From contig CALUZV010000006.1 in the NCBI GenBank assembly GCA_944325345.1, positions 1 to 64,000 on the forward strand: a stretch of DNA of 64,000 nucleotides, in the 5' to 3' direction. This DNA comes from an uncultured Parabacteroides sp. (lineage in GTDB: Bacteria > Bacteroidota > Bacteroidia > Bacteroidales > Tannerellaceae). Under the pieces are notes generated by a model. It worked only from the letters and a program-made list of their open reading frames with translations. It searched no databases and was not told where the DNA came from. Below are positions 1-7,535 of this stretch, piece after piece; the stretch's first letter is position 1, and the number at the start of each line of letters is the position of its first letter. The position numbers were made by a program, and so were the translations under genes.

Positions 1-68
1 GCAAGAAACCTTGGCTATAGAAAGGCATATTTTATGGGTTTCGCCCGCATTTCCTCGATTTTTTCTCC

Positions 69-76
69 TATCTTTG
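69..76 (+). promoter_or_regulatory. Bacteroidetes -7 promoter element (TATCTTTG)
   Basis: TATCTTTG matches the Bacteroidetes -7 consensus TAnnTTTG. It ends only four bases before the ATG at 81, so transcription would start at or next to the start codon. No clear -33 TTTG is visible upstream. Confidence 0.5.
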
Positions 77-80
77 CCGC

Positions 81-644
81 ATGGAAAAAGACCTACAAGA
101 GAGAAAATGGAAGGTCCTGAGCAGTGAATATGTGCATCGGGACACGTGGCTGACGGCACGGCGCGATTGCGTGCAGTTGCCCACGGGCGCTATCATCCCT
201 AAGTATTATATTTTGGAATATCCGGAGTGGGTAACGACTATCGCCATTACGAAGGATAAGCAATTTGTCTTTGTGCGCCAATACCGGCACGGGATTGGGG
301 AGACACGGTATGAGTTGTGTGCAGGGGTATGCGACCCCGACGATGCTTCGCCGGAAGCTGCTGCGCGGCGCGAGCTGTGGGAAGAAACGGGCTTCGGAGG
401 CGGTTCGTGGCGCGAGGTAATGGTCATTTCGGCCAATGCGAGTGCGATGACTAACCATACCCATTGTTTCGTGGCGACGGATGTCGAACGTATCTCGGAG
501 CCCCATCAGGAACAGGGAGAAGATTTGACGGTTCACCTGCTGACGCTCGACGAAGTACGCGAACTTTTGCATAACGATGAAATCAAACAGGCGACGCAGG
601 TAGCGCCGCTCTGGAAATACCTTTCGGAAGAAAAACTAATTTGA
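81..644 (+). CDS. Nudix hydrolase, ADP-ribose pyrophosphatase-like
   Basis: This 187-residue protein probably hydrolyses ADP-ribose or a similar nucleoside diphosphate derivative in the cytosol. The Nudix box runs over about residues 82-106 and ends in RELWEETGF, which carries the metal-binding glutamates. The first glutamate of the classical Gx5Ex7REUxEExGU pattern appears to be alanine, with aspartates just before it. The N-terminal part (WLTARRDCVQLP, then VRQYRHG) resembles the ADP-ribose pyrophosphatase subgroup. ATG at 81 is the only early start; it sits directly after a -7 promoter element with no purine-rich ribosome site, so the mRNA may be leaderless. The next gene starts six bases after the stop, so the two are probably co-transcribed. 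Exact substrate unknown. Confidence 0.85.
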   Translation: MEKDLQERKWKVLSSEYVHRDTWLTARRDCVQLPTGAIIPKYYILEYPEWVTTIAITKDKQFVFVRQYRHGIGETRYELCAGVCDPDDASPEAAARRELWEETGFGGGSWREVMVISANASAMTNHTHCFVATDVERISEPHQEQGEDLTVHLLTLDEVRELLHNDEIKQATQVAPLWKYLSEEKLI

Positions 645-650
645 AAAGCA

Positions 651-1499
651 ATGAGGAAGTATAAAATAGGACTTTGCGGGCTGGGATTCCTCCTTGTTCT
701 CGCGGCTTGCAACGGCGATGCTGGGGAAGCTGCCGCGCGGCTCGACAAGGCGGAGGCTTATTATGAGGCCGGCGATTTCTTTTCTGCGCGGAATGAAATT
801 GATAGTGTGAGATTGCTATACCCCAAGGAAGTAGATGCATTGAAGCGCGGGCTGGAGCTGATGCGCAGGGTCGATTACAAGGAGGCGCAGCGCAATCTGG
901 CTTATTGCGACAGCTTGCTCCCTATCCGGGAAAAGGAAGCGGAAGAGTTGAAGGCAGGGTTTGTCTTAGAGAAAGATACGGCTTTTCAAGAAATCGGAAA
1001 TTACATCTGGAAACAGCAGACCATCGAGCGGAATGTGCAGCGGTGCTATATCCGTTGTGGTGTGGATGAGCGGGGGGAAATGTATCTCGCCAGCGTTTAT
1101 TTTGGAGCCAAACCCATCAAGCACTCGGGGATAAAGTTGAGCGTGAAGGGAGATTTGTTTGCCGAGACTCCATCGATTCCCTATGATGGAGGATTTAATT
1201 ATCGTTTTGAAGATATGGGGAATACGACGGAGGTGGTTACGTATAAGGGCGAAGCCGGGCGCGATGCCATCCAGTTTATTTACGACCATGCGGTGGAACG
1301 CATCCGGACAGAATATACGGGTGGGAAGCCATACGTTATCTACATCGCCGACGGAGATAAAAAAGCACTTGTGGCCACCTACAATCTTGCCTCGGCCTTG
1401 AGCGACATCGAGCGGATGAAGAACGAGAGGGAAAAAGCGGAGAAAAAGATGGCCTATCTCGAACAGAAATTGAGCCAGGGAAAAGAGGATAAGGAGTAA
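651..1499 (+). CDS. Lipoprotein of unknown function with C-terminal coiled coil
   Basis: The 282-residue product starts with a lipoprotein signal peptide; the lipobox LAAC places the lipidated cysteine at residue 20. Residues about 30-75 are helical and TPR-like (YYEAGDFFSARNEID), suggesting a short repeat solenoid. A beta-rich middle follows, and the last 35 residues are charged heptads (ERMKNEREKAEKKMAYLEQK) likely to form a coiled coil. It follows the Nudix gene by six bases, which suggests shared transcription but not shared function. I do not recognise a named family. Expected location is the inner leaflet of the outer membrane or the periplasm. Confidence 0.75.
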   Translation: MRKYKIGLCGLGFLLVLAACNGDAGEAAARLDKAEAYYEAGDFFSARNEIDSVRLLYPKEVDALKRGLELMRRVDYKEAQRNLAYCDSLLPIREKEAEELKAGFVLEKDTAFQEIGNYIWKQQTIERNVQRCYIRCGVDERGEMYLASVYFGAKPIKHSGIKLSVKGDLFAETPSIPYDGGFNYRFEDMGNTTEVVTYKGEAGRDAIQFIYDHAVERIRTEYTGGKPYVIYIADGDKKALVATYNLASALSDIERMKNEREKAEKKMAYLEQKLSQGKEDKE

Positions 1500-1602
1500 A
1501 CGATTAAAATATTAAATATAGGTAAAAAATGGAGGCAAATATCTGATAAATCGCGACTCGTGATTAATTTTGCCGCCACTAAAAAAGATAAGTATCAAAG
1601 CA

Positions 1603-2190
1603 ATGGAGAAAGTCAGCTACGCTCTGGGATTGAGCATTGGAAATAATTTTCAGAATTCAGGAATCAAAGACTTGAATGTCGAGGATTTCGTGAAAGGTTT
1701 GACGGATGTTTTGAACGATGTCAAGCCAGCTATCAGTTATGATGAAGCAAAACAAGTAATCAACGACTATTTCCTTAAACTTCAGAAGGAAAAGTTGGAA
1801 ATCAATAAGAAGGCAGGCGAAGAATTCCTCCTGATTAATCGCGGACGCGCTGGGGTCGTTGAGTTGCCCAGCGGTTTGCAATATCAGGTATTGAAAATGG
1901 GAGATGGGCCGAAGCCGGCGGCAACGGATAAGGTGAAATGCCATTACCACGGGACATTGATTAACGGAATGGTTTTCGATAGTTCGGTAGAACGGGGAAA
2001 GCCGGCCGTATTTGGTGTGAACCAGGTAATCCCGGGTTGGGTCGAAGCCTTGCAGCTGATGCCGGTTGGCTCGAAGTGGCGTCTGTTTATTCCTTCGAAC
2101 CTCGCTTATGGCGAGCATGGAGCAGGCGAGATGATAGAGCCGAATAGCACGTTGATTTTTGATGTAGAATTATTAGATATCGTAAAATAA
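1603..2190 (+). CDS. FKBP-type peptidyl-prolyl cis-trans isomerase, cytosolic
   Basis: A 195-residue FKBP-type prolyl isomerase with an N-terminal helical dimerisation segment (MEKVSYALGLSIGNNF) and a C-terminal FKBP domain from about residue 95 (CHYHGTLINGMVFDSS, then VIPGWVEAL and NLAYGEHGAG). The reading frame is open further back to a TTG at 1570, but ATG 1603 gives the start usual for this family. There is no signal peptide, so it should act in the cytosol. Its stop codon overlaps the ATG of the next FKBP gene by one base (TAATG), indicating translational coupling. The pair looks like an old duplication with one cytosolic and one exported copy. Confidence 0.9.
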   Translation: MEKVSYALGLSIGNNFQNSGIKDLNVEDFVKGLTDVLNDVKPAISYDEAKQVINDYFLKLQKEKLEINKKAGEEFLLINRGRAGVVELPSGLQYQVLKMGDGPKPAATDKVKCHYHGTLINGMVFDSSVERGKPAVFGVNQVIPGWVEALQLMPVGSKWRLFIPSNLAYGEHGAGEMIEPNSTLIFDVELLDIVK

Positions 2191-2891
2191 TGAACTCATT
2201 AAATGTATTGGCTGCAGCAGCTGTAGTAGCTTTGGGTGCTGTGGCAACTTCTTGCGACTCGAAGCCGAGCGCAAATCTTTCTACAGGAGTAGATAGTGTA
2301 AGTTATGCGATTGGAGTACGCAATGGCGCCTATTTTAAAGAAGGTATAAGTACTTTCCCCGGTGGAGAGTTGAATGTAGATGCTATGCTTGCCGGTTTCA
2401 CGGAAGCGTTGAAAGGTGATTCTACGCAGATGACTCCGCAGGAAGCAGAAGTCTTCATGCAGACTTACATCCGTGAGGCGCAAACGAAAGAAGCTAAACT
2501 GAACAAAGAAGAAGGCGAAAAGTTCTTGGCTGAGAACAAGGCGAAGTCGGGTGTAATTACGACCGAGAGCGGCTTGCAGTATCAAGTAATCACCGAAGGT
2601 AAAGGTCCGAAGCCGACAGAAAAAGATCGGGTGAAGGTTCATTACACGGGAACATTGCTTGACGGCACGAAATTCGACAGCTCGGTAGATCGCGGCGAAC
2701 CGGCAGAATTCGGAGTTACTCAGGTTATCAAAGGTTGGACGGAAGGTCTGCAGTTGATGCCTGTCGGTTCCAAATACATCTTCTGGATTCCTTCAGAATT
2801 GGCTTACGGTGAACGCCAGGCGGGTCCGACAATTAAACCGAACAGTGTATTGAAGTTTGAAGTCGAGCTGTTGGAGATTGTGAAGAAATAA
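2190..2891 (+). CDS. FKBP-type peptidyl-prolyl isomerase, exported lipoprotein
   Basis: This 233-residue FKBP isomerase is a paralogue of the gene just upstream. It has a hydrophobic leader ending in ATSC, a lipobox with the cysteine at residue 22 (weak because -3 is alanine rather than leucine). The N-terminal helical domain carries the family phrase DSVSYAIGVRNG. The FKBP domain from about residue 140 keeps the core motifs VHYTGTLLDGTKFDSS, VIKGWTEGLQLMPVG and LAYGER. It probably assists folding of periplasmic or outer-membrane proteins. It starts inside the stop codon of the preceding gene, so the two are co-translated. Confidence 0.9.
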   Translation: MNSLNVLAAAAVVALGAVATSCDSKPSANLSTGVDSVSYAIGVRNGAYFKEGISTFPGGELNVDAMLAGFTEALKGDSTQMTPQEAEVFMQTYIREAQTKEAKLNKEEGEKFLAENKAKSGVITTESGLQYQVITEGKGPKPTEKDRVKVHYTGTLLDGTKFDSSVDRGEPAEFGVTQVIKGWTEGLQLMPVGSKYIFWIPSELAYGERQAGPTIKPNSVLKFEVELLEIVKK

Positions 2892-2972
2892 CAGAGAATT
2901 GACTAAGAGGTAAAGGCGGGTAAGTGATGTTGCAAAACAGCCTTGCCCGCTTTTTCCTTTTTATTAAGAATT

Positions 2973-3461
2973 ATGTTTCGTAAATTAGGAAGACCCCAGC
3001 AGGTCTTAGCACAAGAAAAATATAAGTATAAAGTCGATGACATAGATTTTAAGATATTAAATATTCTGAAGTCGGATGCTCGCACGTCAATAAAAGCAAT
3101 AGCTGCAAAATGTAATGTATCTCGCGGATTAGTGTATAAACGTCTGTATATGATGAGAAAAGGAGGTGTCATTACAAGAACAACTTGTTGCGTTGATTTG
3201 CAAAAAATAGGCTATAATACTTATGCGAGTGTGGATATTCGTTTGAAAAATAATTGCACTATAGAAAATGCAGTAGAGATTCTGAAGAACATACCTGAAG
3301 TAATGGAAATAGATATTATCACAGGGTCTACACCCATATCTATTAGGCTTTGTGCAGCTGATATAATGAACTTAGAAGAAATACTGTATGAAAAAATACA
3401 AATGACATCAGGAATGATTATTCATAATTGTCGGACTTTTGTGCCCTATTACAGAAAATAG
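2973..3461 (+). CDS. Lrp/AsnC-type transcriptional regulator
   Basis: The 162-residue protein has an N-terminal winged helix-turn-helix (VDDIDFKILNILKSDARTSI, then AAKCNVSRGLVYKRLYMM) typical of the Lrp/AsnC group. A C-terminal ligand-sensing domain follows (VEILKNIPEVMEIDIITGS). ATG 2973 is preferred over an in-frame TTG at 2943. The coding sequence is clearly more A/T-rich than its neighbours, which could mean a different origin. It stands between the FKBP pair and a subtilase gene, so the neighbours do not reveal its target. Ligand and regulon are unknown. Confidence 0.8.
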   Translation: MFRKLGRPQQVLAQEKYKYKVDDIDFKILNILKSDARTSIKAIAAKCNVSRGLVYKRLYMMRKGGVITRTTCCVDLQKIGYNTYASVDIRLKNNCTIENAVEILKNIPEVMEIDIITGSTPISIRLCAADIMNLEEILYEKIQMTSGMIIHNCRTFVPYYRK

Positions 3462-3484
3462 GAATTCTCTTTTTTATAGTTAAA

Positions 3485-4861
3485 ATGCGGACTTCTTGGA
3501 GTATACTTTTGTTTTTCTTTTTGCTGTTTCTCTCTCCGTTGAATGCAAAAACTTACCGCTATCGTGTCTATCTGAAGGATAAGGGAGAAGCGGCCTCTTC
3601 CCTTTCTTCTCCTGAAAGATTTTTGTCGGCGGCAGCTTTGGAAAGGAGGGCGCGGCAGCATATAGCTATTGATAAAAGCGATCTTCCCATTTCTCGGAAC
3701 TATCTCGATTCCTTGGAAGCCCAAGGCGCGCATATCGTTACGCGAAGCAAATGGATGCAGACCGTTGTGGTGGATGTCCCGGATACGACATTCGTCCGCC
3801 GTCTTTCCCGCTTGTCTATGGTTGATTCCGTCCGCTTTGTTTGGCAGGGAGATGCGGGTGCTTTTTCCTCCGGACAGACAGATAATGCCGGTCGCTATGA
3901 AGTAGATGCGGAAAGGAAAGCTGATTTTTACGGTTACGGGGAAAAGCAAATCGAACTGTTGCAAGGCCACCGTCTCCACAAGCGAGGTTTCCAAGGTGAA
4001 GGAATGCGTATTGCCGTTATCGACGCAGGCTTCCGCCATGTCGATTGTCTGAATGCCTTCGATTCCATACGTCTTGGCGGGACGTACAACGCGCTGGCTC
4101 CCGGTCAGACCGTCTTCGGTTACGACAACCACGGGACGAAGGTGCTTTCTTGTTTGGCTGCTTATCTGCCGGGTATTCTGGTCGGAACGGCTCCCAAAGC
4201 GACGTATTGGCTCATCAAGAGCGAAGACAGTCGCGCGGAGTATCCCATTGAAGAAGATTATTGGTTGGCGGCAGCGGAATATGCCGACAGCGTAGGCGTG
4301 GACGTAATAACCTCTTCGCTCGGTTATTTTTCTTTCGACGAAGAGCGTTTGAGTTACAAACCTTCTCAGTTAGACGGGCGGACTTCGCTCATCAGCCGTG
4401 GCGCGTCGATGGCTGCCCGGAAAGGTATTTTGGTATTTAGCAGCGCCGGCAACGAGGGGAACAGCAGTTGGGGAACCATCACCGTCCCGGCCGATGCCGA
4501 CGGTATCCTGACGGTTGGTGCTATCGATGAAAAGAAAAAGAGGAGCCTCTTCAGTTCCATTGGTTATTCAGCAGATGGCCGTGTGAAACCCGACGTTGTC
4601 GCCTTGGGCACGGATTGTGCGGTCATCGAGCCGGATGGAGCTTTGCGTTTCTCCAGCGGAACTTCTTTTGCTACGCCGATTCTCGCCGGTGCCTGCGCCT
4701 GTGTCTGGCAGGCTTTGCCGTGGCTGAGTAGTCGAGATTTAGTCCGATTGGTACGACGATATGCGTCTTTGTATGAGCACCCGAATCCGGAATTAGGATA
4801 CGGCTTGCCGAATCTGTATAAATTGTATAAGAAAGAAAAGCGATATGCCCCAAAAGATTAA
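3485..4861 (+). CDS. Secreted S8 (subtilisin-like) serine peptidase
   Basis: A 458-residue subtilase. ATG 3485 is chosen because it begins a clean signal peptide (MRTSWSILLFFFLLFLS, cleavage near NAK). The catalytic triad is visible: Asp180 in AVIDAGF, His216 in DNHGTKV and Ser394 in SSGTSFATP; SSAGNEGNSS supplies the oxyanion asparagine. About 140 residues between the signal peptide and the catalytic domain may be a propeptide-like region. No C-terminal sorting domain is seen, so it is probably periplasmic or surface-associated. Its 3' end overlaps xseA by 17 bases, linking it to the xseA-xseB-ispD operon although the functions are unrelated. Confidence 0.88.
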   Translation: MRTSWSILLFFFLLFLSPLNAKTYRYRVYLKDKGEAASSLSSPERFLSAAALERRARQHIAIDKSDLPISRNYLDSLEAQGAHIVTRSKWMQTVVVDVPDTTFVRRLSRLSMVDSVRFVWQGDAGAFSSGQTDNAGRYEVDAERKADFYGYGEKQIELLQGHRLHKRGFQGEGMRIAVIDAGFRHVDCLNAFDSIRLGGTYNALAPGQTVFGYDNHGTKVLSCLAAYLPGILVGTAPKATYWLIKSEDSRAEYPIEEDYWLAAAEYADSVGVDVITSSLGYFSFDEERLSYKPSQLDGRTSLISRGASMAARKGILVFSSAGNEGNSSWGTITVPADADGILTVGAIDEKKKRSLFSSIGYSADGRVKPDVVALGTDCAVIEPDGALRFSSGTSFATPILAGACACVWQALPWLSSRDLVRLVRRYASLYEHPNPELGYGLPNLYKLYKKEKRYAPKD

Positions 4862-6203
4862 AGAGGAAGAGAATGTTCCGCAGAGTTATTCGCTCTACGA
4901 ACTGACTACGCAAGTCCGCCGCACCCTTGAGGATTCCTTTGCCGATGCTTATTGGGTCCGGGCGGAAACCAGCGACGTCCGTGTCAATGCCGCTTCCGGC
5001 CATTGCTACTTGGAATTCGTGGAGAAGAGTCCGGAGACGAACCAGCTTATCGCCAAAGCTCGCGGTTCGATTTGGGCGCGTACCTTCCGCCTCCTCAAGC
5101 CGTATTTCGAGTTGGAAACGGGCCAGGCTTTCACCTCCGGCCTGAAGGTTCTGGTGAAGGTTACGGTGGAGTTTCACGAACTTTATGGTTTCAGCCTCAA
5201 CGTGCTGGATATCGACCCTTCCTATACGTTGGGCGATATGATGCGTCGTCGCCAGGAAATCATCCGCCGTTTGCAGGATGAAGGGGTCTTTGATTTGAAC
5301 CGCGAACTGGTTTTGCCCGAACTCACCCGCCGCCTGGCCGTGATTACCTCGCCGACGGCTGCGGGCTACGAGGACTTCACCAACCAACTTTTGAATAATC
5401 CCCAGGGCTATCCTTTCTACATCAAGCTCTTCCCGGCATTGATGCAGGGTGAAAAGACCGAGGAGTCGGTCATCGCGGCTCTCGACCGGATTTACGAGCA
5501 CCGGGATTTATTTGACGCGGTAATCATCATTCGCGGAGGCGGCGCGACGTCGGACTTGAATAGTTTCGACTCTTACCTCCTCGCCGCCAACTGCGCCCAG
5601 TTCCCCCTGCCCATCCTGACCGGTATCGGCCACGAGCGCGACGACACGATTGTCGATCTCGTGGCGCATACCCGTCTGAAGACTCCGACCGCCGTCGCCG
5701 CCTTCCTCTTGGAGCGGATGGATCGCGTGGCGGGAGAGCTTTCCCTTCTCCAGCAGCAACTTGTTCAGGACACGGAGCGGATTCTTTTAGCGCAGCGGAA
5801 TTTCCTCCAGCTGCTCTCGACCCGTTTCCCCGAGCGCGTGCTGAACCGTATCGAGCGGAGCCGGAGCGAACTCCACCGTCTGGCGGCCGCTCTTCCTTCG
5901 GCGGTCTCTACCCTGCTTGCCCGGCAAGATAAAGGCTTGGAGCAAATGAAGGGGCGGATACGTTCGGCTGTGGAAAACCGCTGTTCGCGTGAAAGGCAGT
6001 TCGTCTTGCTGACCGAGCAGTTCATCCGCATGGCTTCGCCGGATTATGTCTTGAAACGGGGCTACAGTCTTGCGCTGAAAGACGGACGCATCGTCAAGTC
6101 GCCCGCCGGCCTCACCTCGGGCGATTCTCTCACTGTCCGCTGGGCAGACGGCGAGGCGCAAACAGAAATCAAAAAACTTAATATATCATCAGATAATGGC
6201 TAA
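4845..6203 (+). CDS. xseA: Exodeoxyribonuclease VII large subunit
   Basis: The 452-residue protein matches the catalytic large subunit of exonuclease VII, which degrades single-stranded DNA from both ends with XseB. It has an N-terminal OB-fold (YWVRAETSDVRVNAASGHCY), the conserved central block ITSPTAAGYEDF, and the signature RGGGATSDLNSFD, followed by a helical C-terminal region. It overlaps the upstream subtilase by 17 bases and xseB by eight, consistent with one operon. Length and domain order are normal for the family. Confidence 0.95.
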   Translation: MPQKIKEEENVPQSYSLYELTTQVRRTLEDSFADAYWVRAETSDVRVNAASGHCYLEFVEKSPETNQLIAKARGSIWARTFRLLKPYFELETGQAFTSGLKVLVKVTVEFHELYGFSLNVLDIDPSYTLGDMMRRRQEIIRRLQDEGVFDLNRELVLPELTRRLAVITSPTAAGYEDFTNQLLNNPQGYPFYIKLFPALMQGEKTEESVIAALDRIYEHRDLFDAVIIIRGGGATSDLNSFDSYLLAANCAQFPLPILTGIGHERDDTIVDLVAHTRLKTPTAVAAFLLERMDRVAGELSLLQQQLVQDTERILLAQRNFLQLLSTRFPERVLNRIERSRSELHRLAAALPSAVSTLLARQDKGLEQMKGRIRSAVENRCSRERQFVLLTEQFIRMASPDYVLKRGYSLALKDGRIVKSPAGLTSGDSLTVRWADGEAQTEIKKLNISSDNG

Positions 6204-6396
6204 GAAAACAGAATCATACGCCGAGGCGGTAGCCAAACTGCGCCGTCTCGTCGCCGAGATTGAAGGCAACGAACTGGATGTCGATTTGCTTTCCGAAAAA
6301 GTCCAGGAAGCAACGCGCCTCATCAAACTTTGCAAGGAAAAGCTTTACAAAGTGGACGAGGACGTCAAAAAAGTATTGGAGGAACTGGACGCATGA
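6196..6396 (+). CDS. xseB: Exodeoxyribonuclease VII small subunit
   Basis: A 66-residue helical protein with the small-subunit pattern YAEAVAKLRRLVAEIEGNEL followed by a second helix (LCKEKLYKVDEDVKKVLEEL). It binds the long helical arms of XseA and is needed for active exonuclease VII. It overlaps xseA by eight bases and its stop codon overlaps the ispD ATG (ATGA), so all three genes are translationally coupled. Confidence 0.93.
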   Translation: MAKKTESYAEAVAKLRRLVAEIEGNELDVDLLSEKVQEATRLIKLCKEKLYKVDEDVKKVLEELDA

Positions 6397-7100
6397 ACCG
6401 CTACGTGATTATCGTCGCCGGCGGCCGTGGCCTCCGCATGGGCGGCTCGCTGCCGAAGCAATTCATTCCCCTCGAAGGGAAACCGGTCTTGATGCACACG
6501 CTCGAGACGTTCCACCGTTGGGACGCGACGGCCCGCATCGTCCTCGTCCTCCCCGCCGACCAGCAGTCCTACTGGGCGATGCTCTGCCGCGAAATCGGCT
6601 GCCGCGTGCCGCACACAGTCGCGACCGGGGGCGAGACCCGCTTCCATTCCGTCCGCAACGGCCTCCAGGCGGTCCGAGCTTTGCCCGGCTTTTCGGAAAA
6701 CGAGGCGCTGGTGGCTGTCCACGACGGCGTCCGCCCCTTCGTCGCCCCCGCCGTCATCGAATCGTGTTTTGGCGAAGCCGAAAGGACGGGTGCCGCCATC
6801 CCGGTCCTGCCGCTGATTGAGTCGCTGCGCGAAAAGCTTGACGACGGAAGCAGTCGCCCCGTGGACCGCAGCCGCTTCGTCTCCGTACAGACGCCCCAGG
6901 TTTTCCGCGCCACCTTACTTCGTGATGCTTACGACCAGCCCTACACGCCGCTCTTCACCGACGATGCTTCGGTGATCGAAGCCGCCGGGCATCCCGTCGC
7001 CCTTGTGGACGGCAACCGCGAAAATATCAAGCTCACGACGCCCGCCGACCTGGAAATGGCCCGGGCGATACTCGGCGAGGAGCTGGGGAAGGATTCCTGA
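6393..7100 (+). CDS. ispD: 2-C-methyl-D-erythritol 4-phosphate cytidylyltransferase
   Basis: This 235-residue enzyme transfers CMP to methylerythritol 4-phosphate, the third step of the MEP isoprenoid pathway. The nucleotide-binding signature VAGGRGLRMGGSLPKQF is at residues 7-23, and VHDGVRPFV and SVQTPQVF are further family motifs. ATG 6393 overlaps the xseB stop codon. The final codons (EELGKDS) and the stop lie in the first part of the 40-base repeat array that follows, so the repeat seems to have set the protein's C-terminus. GC is higher here than in most of the window. Confidence 0.95.
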   Translation: MNRYVIIVAGGRGLRMGGSLPKQFIPLEGKPVLMHTLETFHRWDATARIVLVLPADQQSYWAMLCREIGCRVPHTVATGGETRFHSVRNGLQAVRALPGFSENEALVAVHDGVRPFVAPAVIESCFGEAERTGAAIPVLPLIESLREKLDDGSSRPVDRSRFVSVQTPQVFRATLLRDAYDQPYTPLFTDDASVIEAAGHPVALVDGNRENIKLTTPADLEMARAILGEELGKDS

Positions 7101-7494
7101 AGCTGGAAACGCTCCCCAGCGGCTGGGGAAGGTTTCCCGGAGCTGGAAATGCTCTTCAGCAACTGAGGAAGGAATCCCGGAGCTGGAAACGCTCCCCAGC
7201 GACTGGGGAAGGAATCCCGGGGCTGGAAACGCTCCCCAGCAGCTGGGGAAGGATTCCCGGCCCTGCGAAACGTTCCCCAGCAGCTGGGGAGGAAATCGCG
7301 GCGTGCGAAACGTTCCCCAGCAGCTGGGGAGGAAATCGCGGCGTGCGAAACGTTCCCCAGCAACTGGGGAGGAAATCGTGGTCTGCGAAACGTTCCCCAG
7401 CAGCTGGGGAGGAAATCGCGGTCTGCGAAACGTTCCCCAGCAACTGGGGAGGAAATCGTAGGCCTACGAAACGTTCCCCAGCAGCTGGGGAGCA
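7081..7494. repeat. 40-base tandem array of paired dyads (CCCCAGC-GCTGGGG type)
   Basis: About ten and a half units with a 40-base period fill the ispD-recG gap; dyad centres lie near 7120, 7160, 7200 and so on. Each unit has a strong dyad, CCCCAGC-n-GCTGGGG, and a second dyad about 20 bases away. The second dyad varies: TTCC/GGAA in early units, TCGC/GCGA in later ones, and a fully palindromic TCGTAGGCCTACGA in the last. Long open frames cross the array on both strands only because the unit lacks stop codons. No variable spacers are present, so it is not CRISPR. The same family recurs at 63166-63436. Confidence 0.92.
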
Positions 7495-7535
7495 ATTCGT
7501 ACATCATTCATCATTCAAAATTCATCATTTCGATC

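Noticed and set aside
7081..7494. CRISPR array
   Set aside because: The whole 40-base unit repeats, so there are no unique spacers, and no cas genes are nearby.
7003..7507. Long open frames on both strands through the repeat array
   Set aside because: They are read from 40-base repeats that lack stop codons in all frames; the translations are repetitive and have no start context. They are not genes.
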